A stretch of DNA of 64,000 nucleotides from Echinometra lucunter (taxonomy: Eukaryota; Echinodermata; Echinoidea; Camarodonta; Echinometridae). The position numbers and the translations under genes are program-made. Positions 20,701-32,700 of this stretch are shown piece by piece (positions within the stretch are counted from its first letter, which is position 1; each line of letters begins with the position of its first letter). Location of the stretch: the NCBI GenBank assembly GCA_029962745.1, contig CM057151.1, positions 1,863,298-1,927,297 on the forward strand. The letters are read 5' to 3'. The notes below the pieces were generated by a model. That model did no database searches. It was not told where the DNA came from and saw only the letters and a program-made list of their open reading frames with translations.

Positions 20701-23700
20701 TTATAGATCCAGTGGTTTTAGCGTGATATGATTTTATTTTCCTTTTAACTTCATTTTACTTGTGTCTTGTAGACTGGATAATTCAGACCACTTTGTAGAA
20801 GCGACAGAGAATCAGTACAGTATGGAACTGAACCAGTATCTGTCAGACCAACGGCAGAATGCAATGTGGACCATACCGAGCCTTGGTTGCATCATGGATG
20901 ATCTCTCACCTCAGAAGATCAAGCTAGGTGTTGCTGGAAAGACAGCACGTGGGTTGATAACGACAGAGGAGCTGGCTCCTAATCAACCTATCGTAGAGTA
21001 CCGTGGTATGCTCATGTTGAGGGATCAGTTCGTTCCTGCCAACGGATGGACCAAAAAGTGAGTGATTGAGATCCCTTGTGAATGATTTGTGTAGTTTTCA
21101 CTGTGTTATGCTGATTGATTCATTTGTTGTTAAAGAGTGCATATATTTTCTATACACTTATCTCAAGATTTCTAAATCTCTCTGAAATTGAAGAGTTTAT
21201 ATGCAAAAACAGATAAACACCATTTTTGAAAATTTTAAAGTAAGGTCACATCATATAGTACAAAATGATACCTTTCAAATGATATATATTAGTTCATGAC
21301 ATATACAGGTATATTGTTAAGTTATGTTAAAAAGTAGCACATATTTTCTTATTAATTTCTTGATTTTTCTTGATTTTTAATTGCATATATCTCAATTTGA
21401 CGAAAATAGATATATCTGTTTTTGCATTCAAACTTTTCAATTGAATAATGGAAGATGCATTTAGAAAGTGGCATTTTCCAAGTGCATCATACATGTTATA
21501 TGTTATGTGTCATGAAAACTCACTCTTGTTTTTACGTTCATTAGTACAAGTAAGCATATTACTTTGCATGGTCAAGTATTGCGATATAAAGTAAATTCAA
21601 AATGTACCATGGGTTTTGAATTTCTGTATACAACAAAATAGAAAACAAATCATTCATTCATAAAAATCCAAGTATAAAACAAGTGTATGATATGATATAC
21701 AGTCAAACCTGCTTTAGCGACCACCTGAATAGAAAGACCACCTGTCTATAAAGACCACAATTTTTGTTTTCCTTGAATTGCTTTTCCCATTGAAACATGT
21801 TCTAAAGAAACCTGTCCATAAAGACCACCTGCTTATAAAGACCGCTTTTCTTGTCTCCCTTGGGTGGTCTTTATATACAGGTTTCACTGTAGTATACAAT
21901 TAGGGGTACATGTACATGCAGTATCAACAATATCAAAGTATGAATTATGATATGAGCATAAATTATATTCGGTGTTTACACATTTTATGTCTGTTATTCA
22001 AATTGGGCCCTTAAGATTTAGAGAATAGACTTCTGTAATAATACATCCCTCTCTTTTCTCAAGTGTTTGTTTTGGCAGTGATTGTTCTGTTCTCAACTTG
22101 GCCTTGTCAATTTGGCTCCTCAGTAGGTATAAGTTGCTCAGACTGGGGTAGCTCTCTTGAATAACTGGAACACTGTGTGTACCTAGTAAGGTCTACTTGA
22201 TGTGGTATGAAGGGTTATCTGGAAGTCTAAATGTTAATATAGGGCAGCTGTAATCATGTAGGGCAGTCTGTAATCATGTAGGTACAGGTTTTTCAACATT
22301 TTGCAATATTTACTGTCATGATGATTGTCATTCCATGTTACATGTATCTCATGTACTTTTATTCTTCCACTCACTTCCTCTTCTCCCTCTCTGAGCTCTC
22401 CCTTTCTCTCTCCCCTTCCCTCCTCTTTCCCTCTTATTTATATTCATGAATATGCCTGAATTTTTATGCCTCCACCCACCGTAGGTGGATGCCAGAGGCA
22501 TTATGTTTTCGGGTCGTCCGTCCGTCCGTCCCATTTTCGTTGTCGCGATAACTTAAGAACCGTTTTGACGGATCAACTTCAAACTTGGCTATGTATGCAT
22601 ATGGGAGGGACAATGATCTGATTAGATTTTGGGGTCTCAAGGTCAAAGGTCATAGAGGTCATTATGTACGTAAAAATGGTTCGTTCTCACGATAACTCAA
22701 CAACCATTTAATGGATCAACTTCATACTTGGCTGATGCATGCATATGGGAGGGATAATGATCTGATTAGATTTTAGAGTCTCAAGGTCAAAGGTCGAAGT
22801 TCATAGAGGTCATTATGTACATAGAAATGGTTCGTTCTCGTGGTAACTCAACAACCATTTGCTGGATCAGCTTCAAACTTGGTTCATGTACGCATATGGG
22901 AGGGGCAATGATCTGATTAGATTTTTCGGTCTCGAGGTCAAAGGTCGTAGAGGTCATTATATACATGAAAATCACTTGTTCTTGCGATAACTTAATTCTG
23001 TGACGGTTCAACTTCAAACTTGGCTCATGTATGCATATGGAAGGTCTCATGATGGTGTCATTAGATTTGGGGGTCACAAGGTTAAAGGTCAAGGTCAAAG
23101 ATGTCATTGTATACATGAAAATTTAAAAAAAAATCGCCATGAATGTGCCATATATTTCTGACCTGGCAATTGCGGAGGCATAAATTTTGATTGCGCGCAG
23201 TCAAGGATTCATCTAGTTTATTGCTTGATTTCGGTTTCAATTTTTAATTCTTTTCATGTGATTTTAATGATTCGATATGTATTTATTTATCCCTGTTTTA
23301 TATGTTTTTCTTGTATGTATTTGATTATTGTTTTTAGAATGATGAAGATTGTGAACGCAGATTTTGAGTCTTCAGACTTTTGCTGGGATACATGTAAAAT
23401 AAACCGAATTGAATGAATGAATGAATGAATGCAGCTAATGTAACCTCTGGATGTATACGGTGTAGGTTGTGGCTTTAATTCTAAATTACAATTTAGAGTT
23501 AAATTACAGAGTTAATTACATTTTTGTTGATAAAATTTGGCACTTATCTTGTGACACCATGTACTGTATGCGCTACTATGCCACCATATGTAGGGCTTGA
23601 CATTTACAGGCACCGGGGACACCTGGATCCCCAAAGTTTAGGTCCGGATCCCCCAAATTGAACAGTTTTATCACAGGGCTCAATATATACAGGGCCCGGA

Positions 23701-26700
23701 ATTCCATTATGGACCCCTTACCCCAAAAGTCAATGTGGAGCCTTGCCATGTGATCTTTATGTGTTGTATGAAATTTTTCTCATGTGTATCTTTAGACTTC
23801 GTATTCATGACATTTTAAAGGGGTGGGGGGAGGGAAACATTTATAATGGAAGCACAATAATGAAATTGCATGCAGTGTTTGTAAAATTCCTGTTGAGTGT
23901 TTAGTCTAAGATCCAACATTTCTTGGTAAAAATCAGTGTAATGTATAAAAAAATTTAATTGTCACAATCCCAATGTAAGATGTCTCAAAATATAACATTG
24001 CAGGGGGTTAAAAATGCTTTGTCACAATCTAATATTTTTCTACTCTCAGTACAAAAGTAAATAAAATTCTGCAAAGCAAAAGAAGGTGGCAGCTGTCTAT
24101 AAAGCTTTTTGCTTTTCTTGCTGTCTCTTCTATCTAGTGCTTTTATACTTTGTATCTATGTATTTTTAAACTATTGATGGAAATAAATGAATTGAATTGA
24201 ATATTTTACTCTTACTACTTGGAAGTTTTAATGATGAGACTTCAGATAAAATTTAGAGTGTAAATGAAGAAAATAGTGCCTTGATCAGGTACTAGAATTT
24301 GAATTGATACTCTGTGACTTCTCCTTTCTTGCTTTTTCATACCTAGTACTAGGCAGGCTACATCACCCATATTTTGTATCTACAAAATGATTTTTAAATG
24401 TTCTGTCATGTAGGATGAATTCTCAAGTCCATTATCTGCCTTGGTAATCATTTGAAGCTTGTACAGAAGGAAGTATATCCACCATAAATATCATCTAGAT
24501 ATATAATCATCATCAGGTGTTGTGAAATCATATCTGTGTAAAAATATACCGTATGTAGGATCAGTATGGATAATTAATGACTGAGGTGTTCTATACTAAG
24601 GAGAAGAATACAGCAAACAGGATATGTAGGATATGTTAATTAGGAGAGAAGGAAATAACCGGGGCCTTGCCTGGCGGGCAAAATATGAATTGAGAACTTA
24701 TGTGTAGCAGACTCATCGTGCTATGGATCAAGGATATTGTGCCTTTGGTGCAGCATGTGAACAAGATTATAACTCTTGTGTGTACATATTAGTATGCTGT
24801 GATAGTAAGCCATGTGTTTGTGAAGCTGTGCTAGTTTCTGTTTCCATTTTGTAGATGAAACTGTCTCGGATATTGTTTGTTCAACGAGGTGTATGCAATA
24901 TTTGCCGAAACATGTTGAGCTTCTTTTGGGAAATGACATTGCATGTAGGTGATAACTAGATAGCATATGACTTGTTTCTATATGAGAAGTCAATTGCAGG
25001 CACCAGTTTTGAATAAATATCCTGTATTGTTAATTATATGGAAGGGTTTTAGTTGTAAATTAAAATTGGTATGTTTCATATCTCATGGCTTTTGAGCAGT
25101 ATCTGTATCATCAAACAGTGTTGCTCTGACTTTTAAGTTGTATTCAGAATTTTTTGCATATAGTTGAACTATTTCAGATTAAGATTACATTCTTTTTCAT
25201 CACCTTTGATATAACTGTACTTTTTTTTGTAAGTCCAATATGATGTTACAGATTATAGTACTTCTAGAGGAAACAATGAAAGTCATATTTCATATCTTTC
25301 CACATCTTCTTTTTCTAATTACATGTAAATGTGCTATGAATGTACTTAAGCTTTATACACCATATACATGTGTAATCTTTCATGCAGAGTAGCTACGGTC
25401 ATCATGTCAAGTGTATTGAGTTTTAAACATGTGTTTTCTGTCTATACATTTACTTCTCAGACCTTATCTGCATGTTCTGATGTACACAAAGTTCAGCAAC
25501 ATCGAGCTGTGTGTTGATGCGAGAAAATATGGGAATATTGCAAGATATGTGAGGAGGTCATGTTCTCCAAATGCCGAGGTAGGAATAGAAAGAAATTTGC
25601 CATTTAGTTTCAGAAGGACACGTATCAGAAAACTTGAGGGCTTGGGTTTTGAAGTATTCCATGAAGATGTTGGTGATGATCGATTGGGGGGGGGGGGGGA
25701 GAGATCCCATTGCTTGTAGTAGTTGGTATGCCACCTATCCCTGATTTTGTAAAGAAATCTTTAATTTCTAAAACCTAACAGTATAGCTGATGGGTAATTA
25801 ATGGGGTTTTTTTTTGTAAAGATATATATATATGGCCACGTAGCAGGGAAAAAAATTACACAAGGGCTTGGGGTGAATTCGCCCTCGAAATGTCCAAAAT
25901 AGCCCTGGAAAGCTTAAAGGCATTGGCTAACTTTGTAAGCAGCCGATTTAACAAATTTTAAAACTAAGATGAAACATGTGTATGAGTACTTGTATTTGTA
26001 CTCAAAAACCCTGAAACAACCATAATTGGGAATGAAAAACTGTTAGTAAGACACAAACAGCGATTTTATTATTTTTCCTCTCAGAGATAATAAATAAGAA
26101 GACTGTTTTGCTCGAATTGAAAATAAACGTTAAATGCCTCCCTTCACGTGATACACCAATGCACACAGTACTGTCCGGTGAGCCATGCACGCGTGCGCAC
26201 TCCTTACGTCTAGTCTGTGTAACCGACCCTTACATATTTTTGAAACATTGGTTCACATTTCTAATATATGAAAATACTTCCTGTGGATATTATACTTTGA
26301 AACTCTCAGACTGGTATTTTTACACTATAACCCTTATGTTTATCCCATTTTCAAGTAAGAAAATTAGAATTTTAAAAATTTTAACAATGTTAACCAATGC
26401 CTTTAAAAAGAGCCCCTGAAATTCTCATTGGGTCCAATGTAAATTGTAATACAATGTAGAAATGGGTGGTTGGGCTCAAAAAAGTAGCCCTGAAAAAAAA
26501 ATTATTAATTTTTTCCCTGCCACATAGCCCATCAGAGCTTCGGGACCCACTGGTATGCGGCCGTGTACTTTTTTCTCTCTTTAGGTTTATTGTCTTCCAG
26601 CTTTATTGATATTTGCATTATATATTCCATTTCATTTACAGTGTTAAAGGGTAAGTCCACCCTAGTAGTTCCACTGTTTCAATAAAAGGAGATAAATTTG

Positions 26701-29700
26701 AACAGCATTTTAAAAAAGAAATGAGCAAAATCGGTCAAAGAATAAGAAAATCACACTCATTTACATTTTCTAGTAAATTACTCGCGGCTCTGCAAATTGG
26801 CAACACCGATGACATCACATGCGAGCAGGTCTCCATTCACTTTGTACATGAAATTTCACATTTTCTCAATTTTCTTGGAAGTTGCACATTTTCTTACCCC
26901 ATAGTAAGAGTATGTTATGTAAAAAGCAATTCTTCTGAACATACACACTTTAGGTTTGTCATGAAAATTGAAAAAAAAAATTTCCTTGTGTGTAGGTTCG
27001 GCATGTTGCTATTGATGGTCTTCTGAGACTCTACCTTTTCTCACTGGTTGAAATCACAAAGGGAAGTGAAGTGACTGTGGCCTTTGACTTCAGCTACAAA
27101 GACTGGTAAGTACAGTAATACTTTGAATGTAGATTTTGTCTACAAGGAAAATTCTTCAGCAAAAGATTTGTTTTTGTTTGTGCTAAATGTTTTCTAAAGA
27201 GACATAGTTTGAGTTTTTGCAGTTCATTTCATTTACAATATTTTGCATGCACTTTTTCATGAGCATGAACTTCTCAGTTGGCGTGACCATTTCTGTTTAA
27301 GGAAAAAGAATATGAGCCTTTCTTGCTTCAAATACTTATTTTATTATCAACATTCATGGGCAGGGTTTTTTGCCAATGGCTTGGAAGGGGTTCAGCTTTT
27401 CTGTTCAAATGTAGAATTGAGAGGAATAGTGCAACTTAGAAAAAATCAGACACAAGTCCTCAATTCATGACTCTTACGGGTTGATTGTTTTTTGGTTTTT
27501 TTTTCAGTTGTTTGGGTATCCATTTTATTTGAAATATTGAATTTTCATACTATGTCATGAACTAAGGTTAACCAATTTTGGTACTGTTACAGTTCCCATC
27601 CTGTGAAATGTGCATGTTCCAAGAAGAGCTGTCCTGTGAAGCGATACTGGAGGAAGCGTCGATCATTGGAGGCAAGGAATCAGAAGAAACCTGGCACTGA
27701 TGGAGAAACATCAACATCGTCAAAAAGAACTGTATCACCACTACGTGTCTCACTCACAGCAGCTAATGGTGCAGAGGTAAAGTGATCTACCACTCAACTT
27801 GTCCTAGTTTTTTCCTTACAAAAATAAAAGACAATTACATTGCTCTCTTGCTCATGAAACAATTTAGAGGCACTGTAGAAGAAAAAACAAATAAAAGAGA
27901 ATAAATTGTGTGTATCTCAAGTTCTGGGGAAATTTGTACATTGTGTATTGTGTAGAATAGAAATTTATATGTAGATTAATGCTAATTCCCACTCTCATGG
28001 TGTTTGCATATATAAAATGGAAAGAAGTTAGTGTAGTAGTTTGCATTGAGATGAAATTATCTTCATCGTAAGAACAATTTTTTTTAGTCAAATTGAGATA
28101 CTCTATCACTTTAGGCTTTTGATTATTTTTTTTTCCTTTTCAGAAACGACTGGAGCAAGTTATTGAGCACAAGGATACATCGAAAGTGGGTCAGGAAGAA
28201 AATCCTCCTACAAATACAAACCCATCTAAACATAAGAGTAGGTCAAACAGGAACTCAACTGAGAAACCATCCAAAGAGGTTGACCCTTCATCAGACAATG
28301 ATAGTAAAGACAAGGTAGATGTCGTGGGTGTAGACCCTCCACCACCACAAGATCCAAGTAAGGAGAAACCGGGTTCAGGGAGTAGCGCACCTAAAGAGGA
28401 ACAACCCACGCCAAGGTCAAAGATGACGAGAGAAGAACGCAAGATGGAAGCCATCATGAAAGCATTTGCGAAAATGGAGAAGGCACAAGAGAGGAGACAG
28501 CAAGCTCTTGAGAGGTTAGCGCACACAAAGCCACAAGAGGAGATTGCTGCTGGACAGGAAAATAAAGATAAAAACAGTGGGGTATCGCAGCAACCTCAGA
28601 GTTCAACACAAGTCAACAAGGAGACGATACAAGTCACACAGAGTGATTCAGAAAAGGAGGAGCAGTCCAAGGTATGCCTCTCTTAATCTAATCATTATCA
28701 GCATAACAAACACATTTTTTATCATGCCTCCGCCCACCGTAGGTGGTGGCCGGAGGCATTATGTTTTCGGGTCGTCCGTCCGTCCCGTTTTCGTCCTCGC
28801 GATAACTTAAGAACCATTTGACGGATCAACTTCAAACTTGGCTCGTGTATGCATATGGGAGGGATGATGATCTGATTAGATTTTGGGGTCTCAAGGTCAA
28901 AGGTCATAGAGGTCATTATGTACATAGAAATGGTTCGTTCTCACGATAACTCAACAACCATTTGACTGATCAACTTCAAACTTTGTTTATATATGCATAT
29001 GGGAGGGACAATGATCTGATTAAGTTTTGGGGTCTCACGGTCAAAGGTCAAAGTTCGTGGAGGTCATTATGTACATAGAAATGGTTCGTTCTCACGATAA
29101 CTCAACAACCATTTGACGGATCAGCTTCAAACTTAGCTGATGTAGTCATATGGGAGGGACAATGCTCTGACTAGATTTTGGGGTCTCAAGGTCAAAGGTC
29201 AAAGATCATAGCAGTCATGTACAAGAAATTGTCCATTCTCTCAATACCTCAACCATTTGACTGATCAACTTCAAACTTGGTTCATGTATGCATATGGGAG
29301 GGACAATGATCAGATTCGATTTTTGGGTCCCACGGTCAAAGGTCAAAGGTCATAGAGGTCATTACGTATATAGAAATGGTTCGTTCTCACGATAACTCAA
29401 CCTTTTGACGGATCAGCTTTAAACTTAGCTCATGTATGCATATGGAAGGTTTCATAATGGTCTCCTTCGATTTGGGGGTCACAAGGACAAAGGTGAAGGT
29501 CAACGATGTCATTGCATACATGAAAATAAAAAAATCAACACGAATGTGCCATATATTTCCGATCTGGCAATGGCAGAGGCATAAATTTTGACTGCGCGCG
29601 GTCGTGGATTCATCTAGTTTTTTATAAACCCTATCAGATCACACTTGTGTGCAGGATATCTAATAATATGAGGATTGGTGTTATAGATTTATATATAAGA

Positions 29701-32700
29701 ATAAGAGTGATTTCTGTCTTTTTGCATGTAAACTTTCATTGAAGAATGATACAATTATTGATATCATGTACTGTATACAAAATGAATATATAAATAGTGC
29801 ATAGTCAAATGTGCACTATATTAGATTATGTGCATGACTACTTCTAAATTATTCCAAGTGCAGTTTTGTTTCACCAGTAGACCTGCAAGAGGATAATTTA
29901 GTATTTGGAGTTCATATAGTCCAGTAATGGTGCATCAATAGAACATGCACTATTTTTTTAATAGACCCCTAACGTTAGATCTAGTGTACCACATTCCCTG
30001 TGCAAAAATCTAAGTTACAGTACACGATCCTGTACTATAAGAAAATTTATGGATGTTGCCATGATGCAAAGCTATCCAATCACAGCTCTTGTAAGACATA
30101 CCGTATTTACTACAAGGAAGTATATGTCAAGACTCGAGACTGTTCGCTATTTAATTTAGAAATGAATGAGTGTAAGATGTTGTGGATTATATTTTCTTTC
30201 CATTTGTAGTCAAGTGATGCAACAACCAAAGATGACTCATCCAGCAATACTGTAGTACCAACAACAACTCCTCTTACAACCAGAAAACCAACAAGAAGGA
30301 GAAGAAGAAGTACCATGAGGTTAGTGTTACATGCAGACCGAGGTAAAATAAAATGTATATTGCAATTCATGTCAAATATTAAGCGTTCCAAATGACGTAG
30401 TTGTCTTCAAAATCTAATGAGAATCTGTGTATGTTTGACATGAAGATAGTTATTTTTATTGGAAATGTCCAGTCTATTGGAGTAGATTTATGTGCAATTC
30501 ACCATTGTACTGACTTAAAGCAAAAAAAGGCAGAGTAATTTTCAGAAGTATGATTAATAGTGCTTTCTTACAACATGGAAATATGAAATGGGATGCATTA
30601 GAAAGGATAAATGAAAGAATCCCGTAATATGGTCTCTTTTATCTAATCTAATTATTTTTCTGTCTTTGTCTCCCTCCCTTGTTTATTTTTCTTGCTTTGC
30701 TGCATTACTTTACTTGAAATAATGATCTTTAAATGCCTTTGATCTGTATATAGCTTTCATGTTATGTACCCACAGCAGTCGGAGGAGAAACAGGTCTAAC
30801 AGTATAGCATCAGCAGCATCGGCATCGACAAGCGTAGAGGTCTCTTCTGCTGACGATGACTCAAACCAGGCTCCTCCTGGGATGATGGGTTCAGAGAAGA
30901 ATACACCAACACCTCTCTCTATCTCCACCACAATAGGTAACCAGGATAAAGGAGATGCTCCCTTAGCCTCACCAGGTTCATCAAGTAGCAAGAGGTTTAG
31001 GTTTCCCAAGACCAAGAAGGTTTGTATCATGAACACAGTTTGAACTTTACTATCACTTTATGATTATAAATATGCATTAAATGATGAAAAGTTGACAGAA
31101 AGTGCCTACTTCTTATCTCTCATGTTAGAAATTGTTTGAACTTGAACTTGAAGTTTATTGTTCTGTAATAAACGGATAACATAAGACACAGAAAAAAAAT
31201 ACAACAAAGCTAGAGGATAAAAGGAACCAGAAAATAGCATGAATGTTAACTGAACCAGGTACCTTCCTAATATTGGAATACATTGTATTCCAAACAAAGT
31301 AAACAGATATAAAATTATTATGCTATGAAGAAGATCATTAACAAGACTATAATACAATATATTGAAATATATGAATACTGTGGAACATTTTTCATTGCTC
31401 TATCACATTCATCTTCATGAAAATGTAGCTTTATTAAAGGCCAAATGGGTAAGTCTTTATGATCAACTGACCATAGACCCAAAAATAAGAATTTATATTT
31501 TATGAATGCGCAGATATATAGTGCATTGGGGTGACAACGTTTGCTGTCTTCTCTTCTGTGTTTACAGTTCTTCATGAATGAATGGTTAAATGAGAAAGCG
31601 TTTGAATCTCTAGCGGGTAAACCTCTCACCATCAAGACTGAGCAGCTGGACCTGTCCTACTCCAGCAATCTCTCATCTCCAAATACTCCTTTACTGCAAC
31701 GATCTGGTTCTCTATCAGCTCTGATGAAAGAAACAAGGAATAACCCTCTGGACTCAAGTGGAGGCCTTGCAGGATCAGCCAAAAAGGTAACTTATGTCAA
31801 GCAATTTGTTCTTTAGGTTGCTACTTCATTGAAGATGAGGGTGAATTCTGAGTGAAACAAACAATTTTCTTCCTCTCCCCCTCAGTTTTTTTTACTTCAA
31901 TTAATTCCCCTTTCCTGATTGAATGTTCTAAATTTGTTGTATCATCTGTTTTATTTATAGTGGCTTAGAGAGCTAGGATAAGGTAATGTAATGGTAAATA
32001 TATGTCTGGTATGAGGAATAGCTTCAAAGCAGTAGACATTGCCTTTGAAGTTGAAATGGAAGTTCTATTTTGTAGTTGAATACTTATAGTCCTGCATTCT
32101 ACAGTGATTTTAGATCTTGATGCATCTGCTTAGTCATAGTTAATCCAAGAAAATTGAACTTCATTTAGAAATTTATCCTGTACAAAGTGCACAACTTTCA
32201 TAATTCCGAGTTCATATGTTATGATCATTATCCTCATGTTTCTGTCTTTTTAAAAATTGTTTTTGAAAAAAAAATCAGAACGCATGATGACTGAAGTTGT
32301 TTTTTTAATTAATTTTCAGCGATGGCTACGCCAAGCCATGAGTGAAGGAAACAGTAACCAAGAACCAGCTACATGTAATGGTAATCTCAGTCCCATTGCT
32401 AGTCCTGCCCTTTCACCAAATACAAGTGCTTCAGCTGGTAAGTCAAGTTGCCTTTTTTGCCATTTATTTCAGTCAAATTGAACTTTAAATTTCCTTGGAC
32501 ATGTAAATTGTCAGCAATTAAGAAACATTGAAATTGAGCAATGAATTGCCAGTTCTTGGTGGATTTGATCATTATCTTCATTGAAAGAATGATGGAAAAG
32601 AAGGACTCTCCTTCCCTTGTTTAAAATCACATCTACGATCTACATCACATAACTCCAGATTATATATTTGTATTTTTATATTTGTATTTTTGCCAGTTCT

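Larger units (their letters stand above)
16629..20772 (+). other. KMT2E: KMT2E introns between coding exons 2 and 7
   Basis: Five introns of 0.5-1.0 kb separate the exons listed individually in this interval. I see only simple sequence in them (C/G runs near 19048 and 19141, GTG repeats near 19250, T-runs near 20240 and 20639) and no further gene. Confidence 0.6.
21058..25460 (+). other. KMT2E: KMT2E intron between SET exons (4.4 kb)
   Basis: Largest intron within the SET-coding part. It holds a TA-flanked MITE (21700-21889), a HINE-like element (22463-23216), two LINE 3' ends (23222-23432 and 24100-24202) and no coding exon that I can support. Confidence 0.7.
25579..26995 (+). other. KMT2E: KMT2E intron with nested MITEs
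   Basis: Intron between the SET core exon and the exon carrying AFDF. Almost all of it is a nested MITE pair (25834-26529) and a further AAAGGG(T/G)AAGTCCAC repeat (26644-26990) that runs up to the acceptor. A G-run of about 13 sits near 25686. Confidence 0.7.

Noticed and set aside
22463..23216. CRISPR-like array because of regularly spaced repeats
   Set aside because: Units are about 150 bp with no short unique spacers, in a eukaryotic intron; this is a transposon with a tandem core.
28191..28526. Minus-strand frame opposite the MTREERK exon, and similar frames opposite exons 18 and 19
   Set aside because: Shadow frames of real KMT2E exons.
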